Below, in pieces: positions 25,433-32,698 of a DNA stretch of 64,000 bases. The stretch comes from Vicinamibacteria bacterium (GTDB taxonomy: Bacteria > Acidobacteriota > Vicinamibacteria > Fen-336): the NCBI GenBank assembly GCA_035570235.1, contig DATMML010000052.1:26271-90270 (forward strand), written 5' to 3'. The translations under genes and the position numbers were made by a program. Under the pieces are notes generated by a model. That model was not told the origin of the DNA. It was given only the letters and a program-made list of their open reading frames with translations, and made no database searches. The first letter of the stretch is position 1. Every line of letters begins with the position of its first letter.

Positions 25433-27217
25433 TCAGCGGAGGGGCCGGGCCTTGAAGTAGAGGGCGAGCTTCCGGCCGCGGCCGGCCAGGCCCAGGGGCT
25501 CGAAGAGCATCACGGCGAGCAGGGAGAGCCCGAATGTCAGGGGGACAAGCCAGCCCGCCCCCCCGAAGAGGCTGGGCAAGAGCACGACGAAGGCCGCGCC
25601 CAGGACCGATCCCTCCACGAACGTCAGGCCGCCCACCACCACGGCCACGAAGAGGTTGAGCGACTCTGTGATCGTGAAGCTCTGCGGCTCCAGGTGGCCC
25701 AGGAACTGAGCGTAGAGAGCCCCCGCCACCCCCGTATAGAACGACGAGATCGCGAAGGCCAGAAGCTTGTAGCGGACGAGGTCGATGCCGATGGCGACCG
25801 CGGCCACCTCGCTGTCGCGGATGGCGGCGAAGACCCGGCCCAGGTACGAGGAGACGATGTTGTAGGTGGCGGCCAGGAAGACCAGGAGCAGGGCCAAGTC
25901 CACGTAATAGGCGGAGTGGCCGCGCGAGAGGCCGAGGAGGGAGGGCAGGCGGGGCACGCTCAGCCCTTGGCGCCCCCCGGAAAGAAGGGGGGAGGCGGCC
26001 AGGATTTGATAGACAGCGATCCCGAAACCCAGGGTAGCGATGGCCAGGTAGGGACCCTTCAGACGGAGGGAGGGGAACCCCAGGGCGGCTCCGGCCAGCG
26101 CCGCGAGCAGACCCGCACCGGCAAGCGCGGCCAGGAAAGGCACTCCGGCCCGGCTCAGATGTCCGAAGGTGTAGGCCCCGATGGCCAGGAAGCCTGCTTG
26201 GCCGAAGGAGACCAGGCCGCACTGGCCGATGAGGAGACCCTGGCCCAGGACCCCGATGGCGGTCAGCCAGATGATAGTGGCCCGCACGGTCCAGGAGTCG
26301 GGGCCGAGCAGGGGCAGGGCGAGGAGGGCCCCGAGCAGGAGGCCGAGCCCCAGCCGTGCCGAGCGCGTGGGGGCAAAGCGCAAGTCCTGGCCGGGGCTGT
26401 CGACGGGATTGGGGGTTCCGGGGTCAAGAATCGCCCGCGCGGTCCCCTTGGGCTCCGCTCGGGGCAGAGCCACCGGCTCTTGAGGGGAGTCGGCTAGCCC
26501 CAGATAGGCGGTGCGCACGTCGCCCTTGGCCGCGAGGTCCAGAGGCGTTCCTTCGAGGGCGATCCGGCCCCCCTCAAGGATGGCCGCCCGCCGGGCGATC
26601 TTCAGGGCCAGGCGGGCGTTCTGCTCGACGAGCAGGATGGCCGTTCCCCCCTGGCCGATCTCGCCCAGGGCCGCGAACAAGGCCTCCGCGGCGGGGTGGG
26701 CGAGGTTGAGCGAAGGCTCGTCGAGGAGCAGCAGGCGGGGACGGCGGAGGAGGGCACGGCCCAGGGCCACCATCTGCTGCTGCCCACCGGACAGGGCCTC
26801 GGCCTGCTGGCGGGCGCTCTCCTTCAGGGCCGGGAACAAACGAAAGACGAAGTCCAGGTCCGCGGAGGCCTTGCTGCCCCTCCGGCCCCAGAGCCCCAGA
26901 TCCAGGTTGTCGGCCACGCTCAGCTCGCGGAAGAGGCCCCGGTCCTCGGGAACGAAGGCGATGCCCAGGCGCGCGATCTCCTCCGGCGTTCGGCGCTCGA
27001 TCCTCTCGCCCGCGAACTCGATCGTGCCTTTGTGGGGCTGGTCTCTAAGAAGACCCGCCACAGTGCGCAGGAGCGTCGTCTTTCCGGCGCCGTTCGGCCC
27101 CAGCACGGCCACGATCTCCCCCCGGTCCAGCTCCAAGGAGACCCCGGAGAGGGCGGCCAGACGCTCGAAGTAGAGCGTCTCCAGGTCGCGGATTCTGAGC
27201 AGGGGCGTCGAGCTCAT
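25433..27217 (-). CDS. LivF ATPase fused to LivM permease
   Basis: Residues 1-240 are the LivF ATPase: Walker A GPNGAGKTT, signature LSGGQQQMVALGRAL, Walker B RLLLLDEPSLNLA. After a Pro-rich linker (about 240-280), residues 285-594 are a LivM-type permease with GQCGLVSFGQAGFLAIGAY and the coupling loop FAAIRDSEVAAVAIGIDLVR. Known LivM fusions usually carry LivG, so a LivF-first fusion is unusual. The start overlaps the livG stop by 4 bases (ATGA). The substrate is probably a hydrophobic amino acid or related small molecule, not resolvable from sequence. Confidence 0.92.
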   Translation of the reverse strand: MSSTPLLRIRDLETLYFERLAALSGVSLELDRGEIVAVLGPNGAGKTTLLRTVAGLLRDQPHKGTIEFAGERIERRTPEEIARLGIAFVPEDRGLFRELSVADNLDLGLWGRRGSKASADLDFVFRLFPALKESARQQAEALSGGQQQMVALGRALLRRPRLLLLDEPSLNLAHPAAEALFAALGEIGQGGTAILLVEQNARLALKIARRAAILEGGRIALEGTPLDLAAKGDVRTAYLGLADSPQEPVALPRAEPKGTARAILDPGTPNPVDSPGQDLRFAPTRSARLGLGLLLGALLALPLLGPDSWTVRATIIWLTAIGVLGQGLLIGQCGLVSFGQAGFLAIGAYTFGHLSRAGVPFLAALAGAGLLAALAGAALGFPSLRLKGPYLAIATLGFGIAVYQILAASPLLSGGRQGLSVPRLPSLLGLSRGHSAYYVDLALLLVFLAATYNIVSSYLGRVFAAIRDSEVAAVAIGIDLVRYKLLAFAISSFYTGVAGALYAQFLGHLEPQSFTITESLNLFVAVVVGGLTFVEGSVLGAAFVVLLPSLFGGAGWLVPLTFGLSLLAVMLFEPLGLAGRGRKLALYFKARPLR

Positions 27218-27966
27218 CCCTCTCCCAGGTAGGCCCGCGCCACCTCGGGGTGCCGCCGCACGTCCGCGGGCGTCCCCTCCGCGATCTTGACCCCCCGGTC
27301 AAGGGCGATCATGCGTCCAGCCAGACGCGAGGCCACGGGCAGATCGTGCTCCACGAGGAGGGTGGCGAGTCCGAGCCGGCCCCCCACCTCGCGGACACAC
27401 CGCGAGACCTCCTCCTTCTCCTCCGCGTTCAAGCCCGAGAACGGCTCGTCGAGGAGGAGGAGCCGGGGCTCGGTGGCGAGGGCCCGCCCGAGTTCGACCC
27501 GCTTCTGCACCCCGTAGGGGCAGTCCGAGGCGCGGTGGTTGCGCCAGGCCTGAAGGCCCAGGAACTCGAGGATCTCCTCGCACCGGCGGCGTTGGCGGCG
27601 CTCCTCCTGGCGGCGGCGCAGGAGCGCGTCCAGGAGGCGGCGCTTGAAGTGCCGGTGGCGCCCGAGCATGAGGTTGTCGAGCACGGAGAGGCTCGGAAAG
27701 AGGCGCGAGTTCTGAAACGTGCGGGCGATGCCCAGCCCGACCACGGCGTGGGGGAGGACCCCGAGCAGGCTCTCCCCCGCGAACTCGAGGGTCCCCGAGT
27801 TGGCGCGGTAGAGCCCGGTGATGCAGTTGAAGAGGGAGGTCTTGCCGGAGCCGTTGGGGCCGATGAGCGCGAGCGCCTCCCCCTCCCCCAGGTCCAGGCT
27901 CACCCCCGCCAGGGCGTGGAGACCGCCGAAGCTCAGCCGCAGGTCGCGGACCCGGAGGAGGCTCAT
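27214..27966 (-). CDS. livG: Branched-chain amino acid-type ABC transporter ATPase LivG
   Basis: The 250-residue protein has Walker A GPNGSGKTSLFNCITG, the LivG-type signature YGVQKRVELGRAL in place of the usual LSGGQ, Walker B RLLLLDEPFSGL, and the switch His in LLVEHDL. The LivG-specific stretch GIARTFQNSRLFPSLSVLDN is present. It starts immediately after the binding-protein stop and overlaps the LivF-LivM gene by 4 bases, so translation is probably coupled. It would form the ATPase heterodimer with the LivF half of the next protein. Confidence 0.93.
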   Translation of the reverse strand: MSLLRVRDLRLSFGGLHALAGVSLDLGEGEALALIGPNGSGKTSLFNCITGLYRANSGTLEFAGESLLGVLPHAVVGLGIARTFQNSRLFPSLSVLDNLMLGRHRHFKRRLLDALLRRRQEERRQRRRCEEILEFLGLQAWRNHRASDCPYGVQKRVELGRALATEPRLLLLDEPFSGLNAEEKEEVSRCVREVGGRLGLATLLVEHDLPVASRLAGRMIALDRGVKIAEGTPADVRRHPEVARAYLGEG

Positions 27967-29157
27967 CTAGAAAAGGGGGGTGAAGCTCTGGTAGGGCGTG
28001 ACCACGGTGAAAGATTCCTCGGCGGCGGGGCCCGCGCGCAGGAGGCGCACGCAGTTGAGGCCGTGACGCCGGCCGGGCCCGAAGGTGATGGGTGCGCTCA
28101 GGCCTTCCGGGGTCCAGCCCCGAACCCCTTCCAGCCCGGCCACGAACGACTCGCGGGTCAGTTCCCGGCCTCCCCGCCGCAGTCCCTCCACGGCCAGGCT
28201 CATGGCCGTGGCCCCGTTCAGGGCGAAGCCCTCCCGCCCCTTGAGCGTGGGGTCCTCTTGGAGGAGCACCTCAAGCACGCGGTCCGCCTCCGGCTCGCCC
28301 ACCACGGACGCGGTGACGTCAAAGTAGGCGCCTTCCCACAACTCGCCCAAGAGGCGGAACATGACTTGGCGATCGCCCAGGGGAAAGGACGCAAAGACGA
28401 GGGGTCGATAGCCGGCCTTGGCCATCTCCTTCACCAGGCTCGCACCGTGGGTGGTGGTTGAGAAGAGGACGACCGCGTCGGCCCCCGCGTCCTTCATCTT
28501 CAGGGCATGGATGCTCATCTCGCGGTCCTGCAGCTCGTAGGGCACCTCCGCCACCAGAGAAGCCCCCACCATTTGCAAGCCGCGCCGCACCCCCACGAGG
28601 CCGTCCTTGCCGTACTCGTCGTTCTGGTAGAAGACCGCGATCTTGCGCGCCCCCCCCCGGGTTGCCGCCTGCTCGCCCAGGAACGCCCCCTCGCTCTCGT
28701 AGTCGGGATACACCGCGAACACCCGCTCGAGCTTGGCCGGGGGCTGCCTCGCCCACACTCGAGGGTTGCCGAAAGGGAAGACCACCGGTATGCCGGCCTC
28801 GGCCACGACGTCTTTGGTCGCATTCAGCACCGCCGTGCCCGTCAGGCCGACGACGGCGAAGGCGGAGTCATTCATCTCGGTCAAGTTGGCCACCGCCCGA
28901 CCGGGAAGATATCCGTCATCTTTCACCACCACCCGGATCCGACGACCGTGGATCCCGCCCCCGGCGTTCACGTGCGCGGCCCAAGCCTGGGCGCCCCGCG
29001 AGACGGTGCCCCAGGCGGCGGCGGGCCCGGAAAGGGGGGCCGTCATCCCGAGGACGATTTCCTGGTCGCTGAGCCCGGGGACAGACGGCCTCGAACACGC
29101 GCCGGTGGCAGCCAGGAAGAGGGCCAGAGAGACGGTGGACGTCGCCTTCCTGGGCAT
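27967..29157 (-). CDS. livK: Branched-chain amino acid-type substrate-binding lipoprotein
   Basis: The 396-residue protein has a signal peptide with a Cys at the cleavage site (LALFLAATGACSRPS), so it is probably a lipoprotein, though the lipobox is loose. The mature part is a type I periplasmic binding protein of the Leu/Ile/Val family: EIVLGMTAPLSGPAAAWG, AHVNAGGGIHGRRIRVVVKD, and the hinge-side FYQNDEYGKDGLVGV. It feeds the LivH/LivM permease encoded directly downstream. Ligand specificity is not predictable here. A TATAAT-type promoter lies 56-61 bases upstream. Confidence 0.9.
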   Translation of the reverse strand: MPRKATSTVSLALFLAATGACSRPSVPGLSDQEIVLGMTAPLSGPAAAWGTVSRGAQAWAAHVNAGGGIHGRRIRVVVKDDGYLPGRAVANLTEMNDSAFAVVGLTGTAVLNATKDVVAEAGIPVVFPFGNPRVWARQPPAKLERVFAVYPDYESEGAFLGEQAATRGGARKIAVFYQNDEYGKDGLVGVRRGLQMVGASLVAEVPYELQDREMSIHALKMKDAGADAVVLFSTTTHGASLVKEMAKAGYRPLVFASFPLGDRQVMFRLLGELWEGAYFDVTASVVGEPEADRVLEVLLQEDPTLKGREGFALNGATAMSLAVEGLRRGGRELTRESFVAGLEGVRGWTPEGLSAPITFGPGRRHGLNCVRLLRAGPAAEESFTVVTPYQSFTPLF

Positions 29158-29212
29158 GAGCTTCCTTCGCGGGCGGGTGCGTGCGGCCCGAGGGACGGGG
29201 CGGTTCGGGCGG

Positions 29213-29242
29213 ATTATACGGGCGGCGACAGCGGGGCTACAA
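29213..29242 (-). promoter_or_regulatory. Promoter of the liv-type operon
   Basis: On the minus strand, TTGTAG (29242-29237) and a perfect TATAAT (29218-29213) are separated by 18 bases. The start codon at 29157 is about 50 bases downstream of the predicted transcription start. The -35 overlaps the -10 element of the divergent gene. Confidence 0.6.
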
Positions 29243-29243
29243 T
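29238..29243 (+). promoter_or_regulatory. Candidate -10 for the YfiT-like gene
   Basis: TACAAT lies 46-51 bases before the GTG start at 29289. No good -35 is visible. It shares bases with the -35 of the opposing liv promoter, so the two promoters may compete. Confidence 0.35.
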
Positions 29244-29288
29244 TTCTCTTCTGCGCCGTGGTCGGGGTGGAGGACTGGGAGGAGCGAC

Positions 29289-29819
29289 GTGACAGACGAT
29301 CTGCGGTTTCCCATCGGTGACTTCCGGGCCCCCGCCACGACCACGGAGGCGGAGCGCGTCGCCCTCATCGAGCAGATCGAGGCGGTCCCGGCCCGATTCC
29401 GCGAGGCCGTGCACGGGCTGGGGCACGAGCAACTCGAGACCTCTTACCGCCCGGGGGGCTGGACAGTGCGTCAGGTGGTCCACCACGTGCCGGACAGCCA
29501 CCTCAACGCCTACGTGCGCTTTCGGCTGGCTCTGACCGAGGACGAGCCCACCATCAAGCCGTACCAGGAAGACCGCTGGGCGGAGCTCTCCGATGCGCGG
29601 TCCGCCCCCCTTGAGCTATCGCTGGACCTGCTCGACGCGCTCCACCGGCGCTGGACGCGGCTTCTGCGCTCGCTCGCTCCCTCCGACTGGAAGCGCAGCT
29701 TCCGCCATCCCGAGCTGGGGCTCATGACCTTGGAGCGCACGCTCGCCCTCTACGCTTGGCACGGCCGGCATCACGTCGCCCACGTGACCTCTCTGCGCGA
29801 CCGCATGGGCTGGCACTAA
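29289..29819 (+). CDS. YfiT/BstA-type DinB-superfamily protein
   Basis: The 176-residue protein starts at GTG 29289 with GGAGG 6 bases upstream. It matches the YfiT (BstA) group of the DinB four-helix fold: PGGWTVRQVVHHVPDSHLNA, LTEDEPTIKPYQEDRWAE, and YAWHGRHHVAH. The three metal-ligand histidines (HHVPDSH region and WHGRHH) are kept. Family members are metal-dependent thiol transferases, such as bacillithiol transferase, or hydrolases; the substrate here is unknown. It is divergent from the liv operon and is followed by a convergent gene. Confidence 0.85.
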   Translation: MTDDLRFPIGDFRAPATTTEAERVALIEQIEAVPARFREAVHGLGHEQLETSYRPGGWTVRQVVHHVPDSHLNAYVRFRLALTEDEPTIKPYQEDRWAELSDARSAPLELSLDLLDALHRRWTRLLRSLAPSDWKRSFRHPELGLMTLERTLALYAWHGRHHVAHVTSLRDRMGWH

Positions 29820-29897
29820 GACCTCGAGTCCCTGACCTGCCCCGATGTGGGATGGCCACCTCTGGGCGGCGTCTCGCGATCGCGGCGCGCACCTCTG

Positions 29898-31157
29898 TCA
29901 CTGCCTCAGCCGCTTCTCGTAGCTCTGTTCGTAAAGCTGCTTCCAACCCAGACCGATCCAGTCAAACGCCGGATCGTTCGCTTGCGCTTTTGGAGCCATG
30001 AACGTTCGCGTGGCGCGGCGGCCGTCAGGAAACGTGAAGATCATTGTCTGGCTTTGGATGGAATACGTACCTCGCTGCATGCGCGGATGCTCATAGAAGC
30101 GACTCGGCACGATCAATTGATCGGTCACGCCGTGGTCAATGAACGTGCCGTCCGGGAAAAACTGCAAGTATTGTCCGGCCACAGGCAGACCCCAAATGTA
30201 CGTGCCAGAGAATCTCTTTCCGGTACAACGGCACATAGGGATGAAAGTGTCCGTACCCACGGGGGAGGTGGGATGCGCAGAGACCTCGTTGCGCGCCGCG
30301 ACCTCACGGTTCGGCGGGTATCCTGGCCCCCGAAAATCCTGCCAGTCGATAATGATCTTGTCTCCGTCGGCCTGGTAGCGGCCGACCCAGTTCTTGTTCG
30401 TACTGCGGGCGTTGCGATAGGCGGTGAAATCAAAGCCAATCATGCCTTCCTCAGGAATGTCCTTAACCACCCAGCCGTCCGGATTGAAATTCAGGCGCCG
30501 GACCTTCCGGTTCGGAATGTCGAACCCTACGTAGATTCCGTCCAGCGCTCCTGCGGGCAAGGGGCGAGTCGTTTCGCTCGAGGTCGCGCCCGCTGCCCCC
30601 GATCTTGGCGGCGCGCCGGTTTCACCCGTCACTACCTGCCCCGATGGACCAGGGGATGCTTGCGCTGCCAATGACCCGGGCGGCTCGTTTTGTCCGCCCA
30701 CCGGACCGCCTAACGCCGCAATCAGCGTTGTCGCCGGCGCTGCGGCATTGGTATTCAACAGGCCTCCAGAATCGACATCGGCATCGTTCGAGAGCAGCCA
30801 AAAATGATAAATAGCCCGCGACGTTCTGAACTCGGTGATGTTCTGCGGTTGGTTCACCAGGATCCATTGCTGGACTCCGGTGATCTCGGAGCGCGCAACT
30901 TGAAAGGAATGGCTCTTGTTCTTGTCCGGCCGTACGACGTCGTAGCGCACGCGGCTGGGGCCGATGTAGAGGTATCCTTTGCACACCCCGCCGAAATGGA
31001 CGTGCGCCACGGGAAATCGCGCTTCGGCGCCTTGAGCGGTAGAGGCCGCATCGGCGGCCGGAAGGCTCTGTTGCCGCGCCGCCCCGGAAGGAGCTCCCGC
31101 CAGCCCTGACATCGTGGCCAAGACCGGCACGTTCAAGACGATGGCTCGAATCCGCAA
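29898..31157 (-). CDS. Probable exported protein of unknown function
   Basis: From a TTG at 31157 (G-rich ribosome site) the protein has 419 residues and a plausible signal peptide (IVLNVPVLATMSGLAGAPSG). Two regions look folded: residues about 40-110 (VAHVHFGGVCKGYLYIGPSR, then SEITGVQQWILVNQPQN) and the C-terminal 180 residues (KRFSGTYIWGLPVAGQYLQF, GTYSIQSQTMIFTFPDGRRA). They are separated by a Pro/Gly-rich linker. I do not recognise the family. A much longer frame is open upstream to 31520, but it lacks coding character. It is last in a minus-strand series that includes two DinB-type genes. Confidence 0.6.
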   Translation of the reverse strand: MRIRAIVLNVPVLATMSGLAGAPSGAARQQSLPAADAASTAQGAEARFPVAHVHFGGVCKGYLYIGPSRVRYDVVRPDKNKSHSFQVARSEITGVQQWILVNQPQNITEFRTSRAIYHFWLLSNDADVDSGGLLNTNAAAPATTLIAALGGPVGGQNEPPGSLAAQASPGPSGQVVTGETGAPPRSGAAGATSSETTRPLPAGALDGIYVGFDIPNRKVRRLNFNPDGWVVKDIPEEGMIGFDFTAYRNARSTNKNWVGRYQADGDKIIIDWQDFRGPGYPPNREVAARNEVSAHPTSPVGTDTFIPMCRCTGKRFSGTYIWGLPVAGQYLQFFPDGTFIDHGVTDQLIVPSRFYEHPRMQRGTYSIQSQTMIFTFPDGRRATRTFMAPKAQANDPAFDWIGLGWKQLYEQSYEKRLRQ

Positions 31158-31261
31158 TTCGTTTCCCCCCGCGCAACAAAATCGGTCCTCTCTCGACCAA
31201 CCCCCCCGGGCCCCCGCAGTCTTCCACGCGGAGCAGCGGCCACGGCCGGACGCGGACGGAG

Positions 31262-31738
31262 CTACGACCCCGACCACGAGCCCAGCAGCCTCCGGGCCTG
31301 GACGATCTGACCCAGATGGTAGGCGTTGTGATCGGCCGCAAGCAGGATCTGGCGCAGGAGGGTGCGCCCCTCCCCGTGGGGAATCTTGGCGGTCAGGTCG
31401 CGTTGCGGATCGCGGATGAGGCCACCCAGCTCCTCCAGGTCGGCACGGAAACGCGAGACCGACGAGGACCACATGGCCTCGGTTGGCTCCGCGCGCGTCG
31501 GCCAATATCCCTGCGGCCATTCTGGAGACGTCCAGGCCGGATCGAGCGCGTAGCGCAAGATGTCCTCCTGCGCGATCCGTATGTGCTCAAATTCCTCCCA
31601 GACGGAGTGGATCTCGGCTTTTGGCCTCCGGGCCCGCAGCTCGGGCTCGAGCCCGGCCAAGGCTTTCTCGACCGTGACGTGGGCATGACCGCCGGTCAGG
31701 AGCTGTAGAAGCGCGAGCCGCAAGACCTGATCGTCCAT
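31262..31738 (-). CDS. DinB family protein
   Basis: The 158-residue protein starts at ATG 31738 with GGGAGGT 5 bases upstream. It has the DinB-like helical pattern with EEFEHIRIAQEDILRYAL in the first half and the metal-binding ADHNAYHLGQIVQARRLLG near the C-terminus. The His residues of EHIR and DHNAYH are the likely ligands. Members are metal-dependent enzymes of thiol or detoxification chemistry, but most are uncharacterised. The next DinB-superfamily gene lies 90 bases upstream on the same strand. Confidence 0.83.
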   Translation of the reverse strand: MDDQVLRLALLQLLTGGHAHVTVEKALAGLEPELRARRPKAEIHSVWEEFEHIRIAQEDILRYALDPAWTSPEWPQGYWPTRAEPTEAMWSSSVSRFRADLEELGGLIRDPQRDLTAKIPHGEGRTLLRQILLAADHNAYHLGQIVQARRLLGSWSGS

Positions 31739-31828
31739 CCGGCACCTCCCTCGATATCTCTGGTGCGGGGAATCGGATTCAAAGGAACGGTTAGGAAGCC
31801 TTGAACATGGCATCGCCGGCGAGCACGC

Positions 31829-32683
31829 CTACCCGACAATGGTCGTCATCCCCAGCACGTGAATTCCCAGGTCCTGGTCTCCATCGACTCGAACGTGGGC
31901 CACGGCCGCCTCCCGGGTGATTCCCTTGGTGAAGATGCGCCACGCGATCTCCTGCGGAATCGTGACCCCTGATGTTGGGGGGCCGGATGCCCGATCCCCG
32001 AGCCGCCACGAATTGCCCTCCCGATGGAGAAACCAGGTTCCCCCGCACTCTCCGGCGATGTCGAACCGCAGCCATGCTCCTTGATTGCGGACCACATCGC
32101 GGTAGGCATGGGGCAGTCCGCGCATGAAGCACTCCAGCACCGGGTGATAGAGCTCGGGGGTCATGATTCCCGGCCGATCCACCGCCAACCGGATCTGTTG
32201 CTGATGATGCCATCGTTCGGTGAACTCGCGGGCGGTGTCGAACCAATTGGGCGAAGCCTCCTCGCCCGCCCAACTCACGGCAAATCGTGCGGGCGCTTGA
32301 GGGTCCAGCGACTGGTGAAACTCCGCGCTCTGGCGCGAGGCCATTTCCATCATGGAGATGAGAAGAGATGGGCTGAGGCGGCGATAGCACCGCACCCCCT
32401 CCTCGTTGAGCCGGTTGACGAGCGCAACGAGATCGGAGGGAGAGCGGATCTCTGCCGGCTCGGGCGCGCCGCCGTCGCGGACGATCGCGAGCTTGCGCAG
32501 TTGGGTGTCCAGGAGGTGGGCCGTGACATCCTTGACTTTCCACTTCGGGGAGATCGTCTGCTTCTCCCAGTCCTCCGGGGTGAGCCCGCGAAGGAGCTCG
32601 ATCAGCCGAGCCTCGATGGTCGGGAAGAGATGCGCGGTCAGGATGGGGCGGGGAGGCATGCCGTCTTGGCTCGTCGTGGCCAT
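31829..32683 (-). CDS. Maleylpyruvate isomerase-type (MDMPI N-terminal) DinB-superfamily protein
   Basis: The 284-residue protein has the N-terminal helical MDMPI domain: LRGLTPEDWEKQTISPKWKV, then VKDVTAHLLDTQLRKLAIV with the first His ligand, and REFTERWHHQQQIRLAV with the second. The C-terminal 110 residues (GTWFLHREGNSWRLGDRASG) form the alpha/beta domain often attached in this family. Characterised relatives are mycothiol-dependent isomerases; whether this organism has mycothiol cannot be judged. It starts 15 bases after the TonB-receptor-like gene and may be co-transcribed with it. Confidence 0.8.
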   Translation of the reverse strand: MATTSQDGMPPRPILTAHLFPTIEARLIELLRGLTPEDWEKQTISPKWKVKDVTAHLLDTQLRKLAIVRDGGAPEPAEIRSPSDLVALVNRLNEEGVRCYRRLSPSLLISMMEMASRQSAEFHQSLDPQAPARFAVSWAGEEASPNWFDTAREFTERWHHQQQIRLAVDRPGIMTPELYHPVLECFMRGLPHAYRDVVRNQGAWLRFDIAGECGGTWFLHREGNSWRLGDRASGPPTSGVTIPQEIAWRIFTKGITREAAVAHVRVDGDQDLGIHVLGMTTIVG

Positions 32684-32698
32684 GACTCTGCCCGCTTC

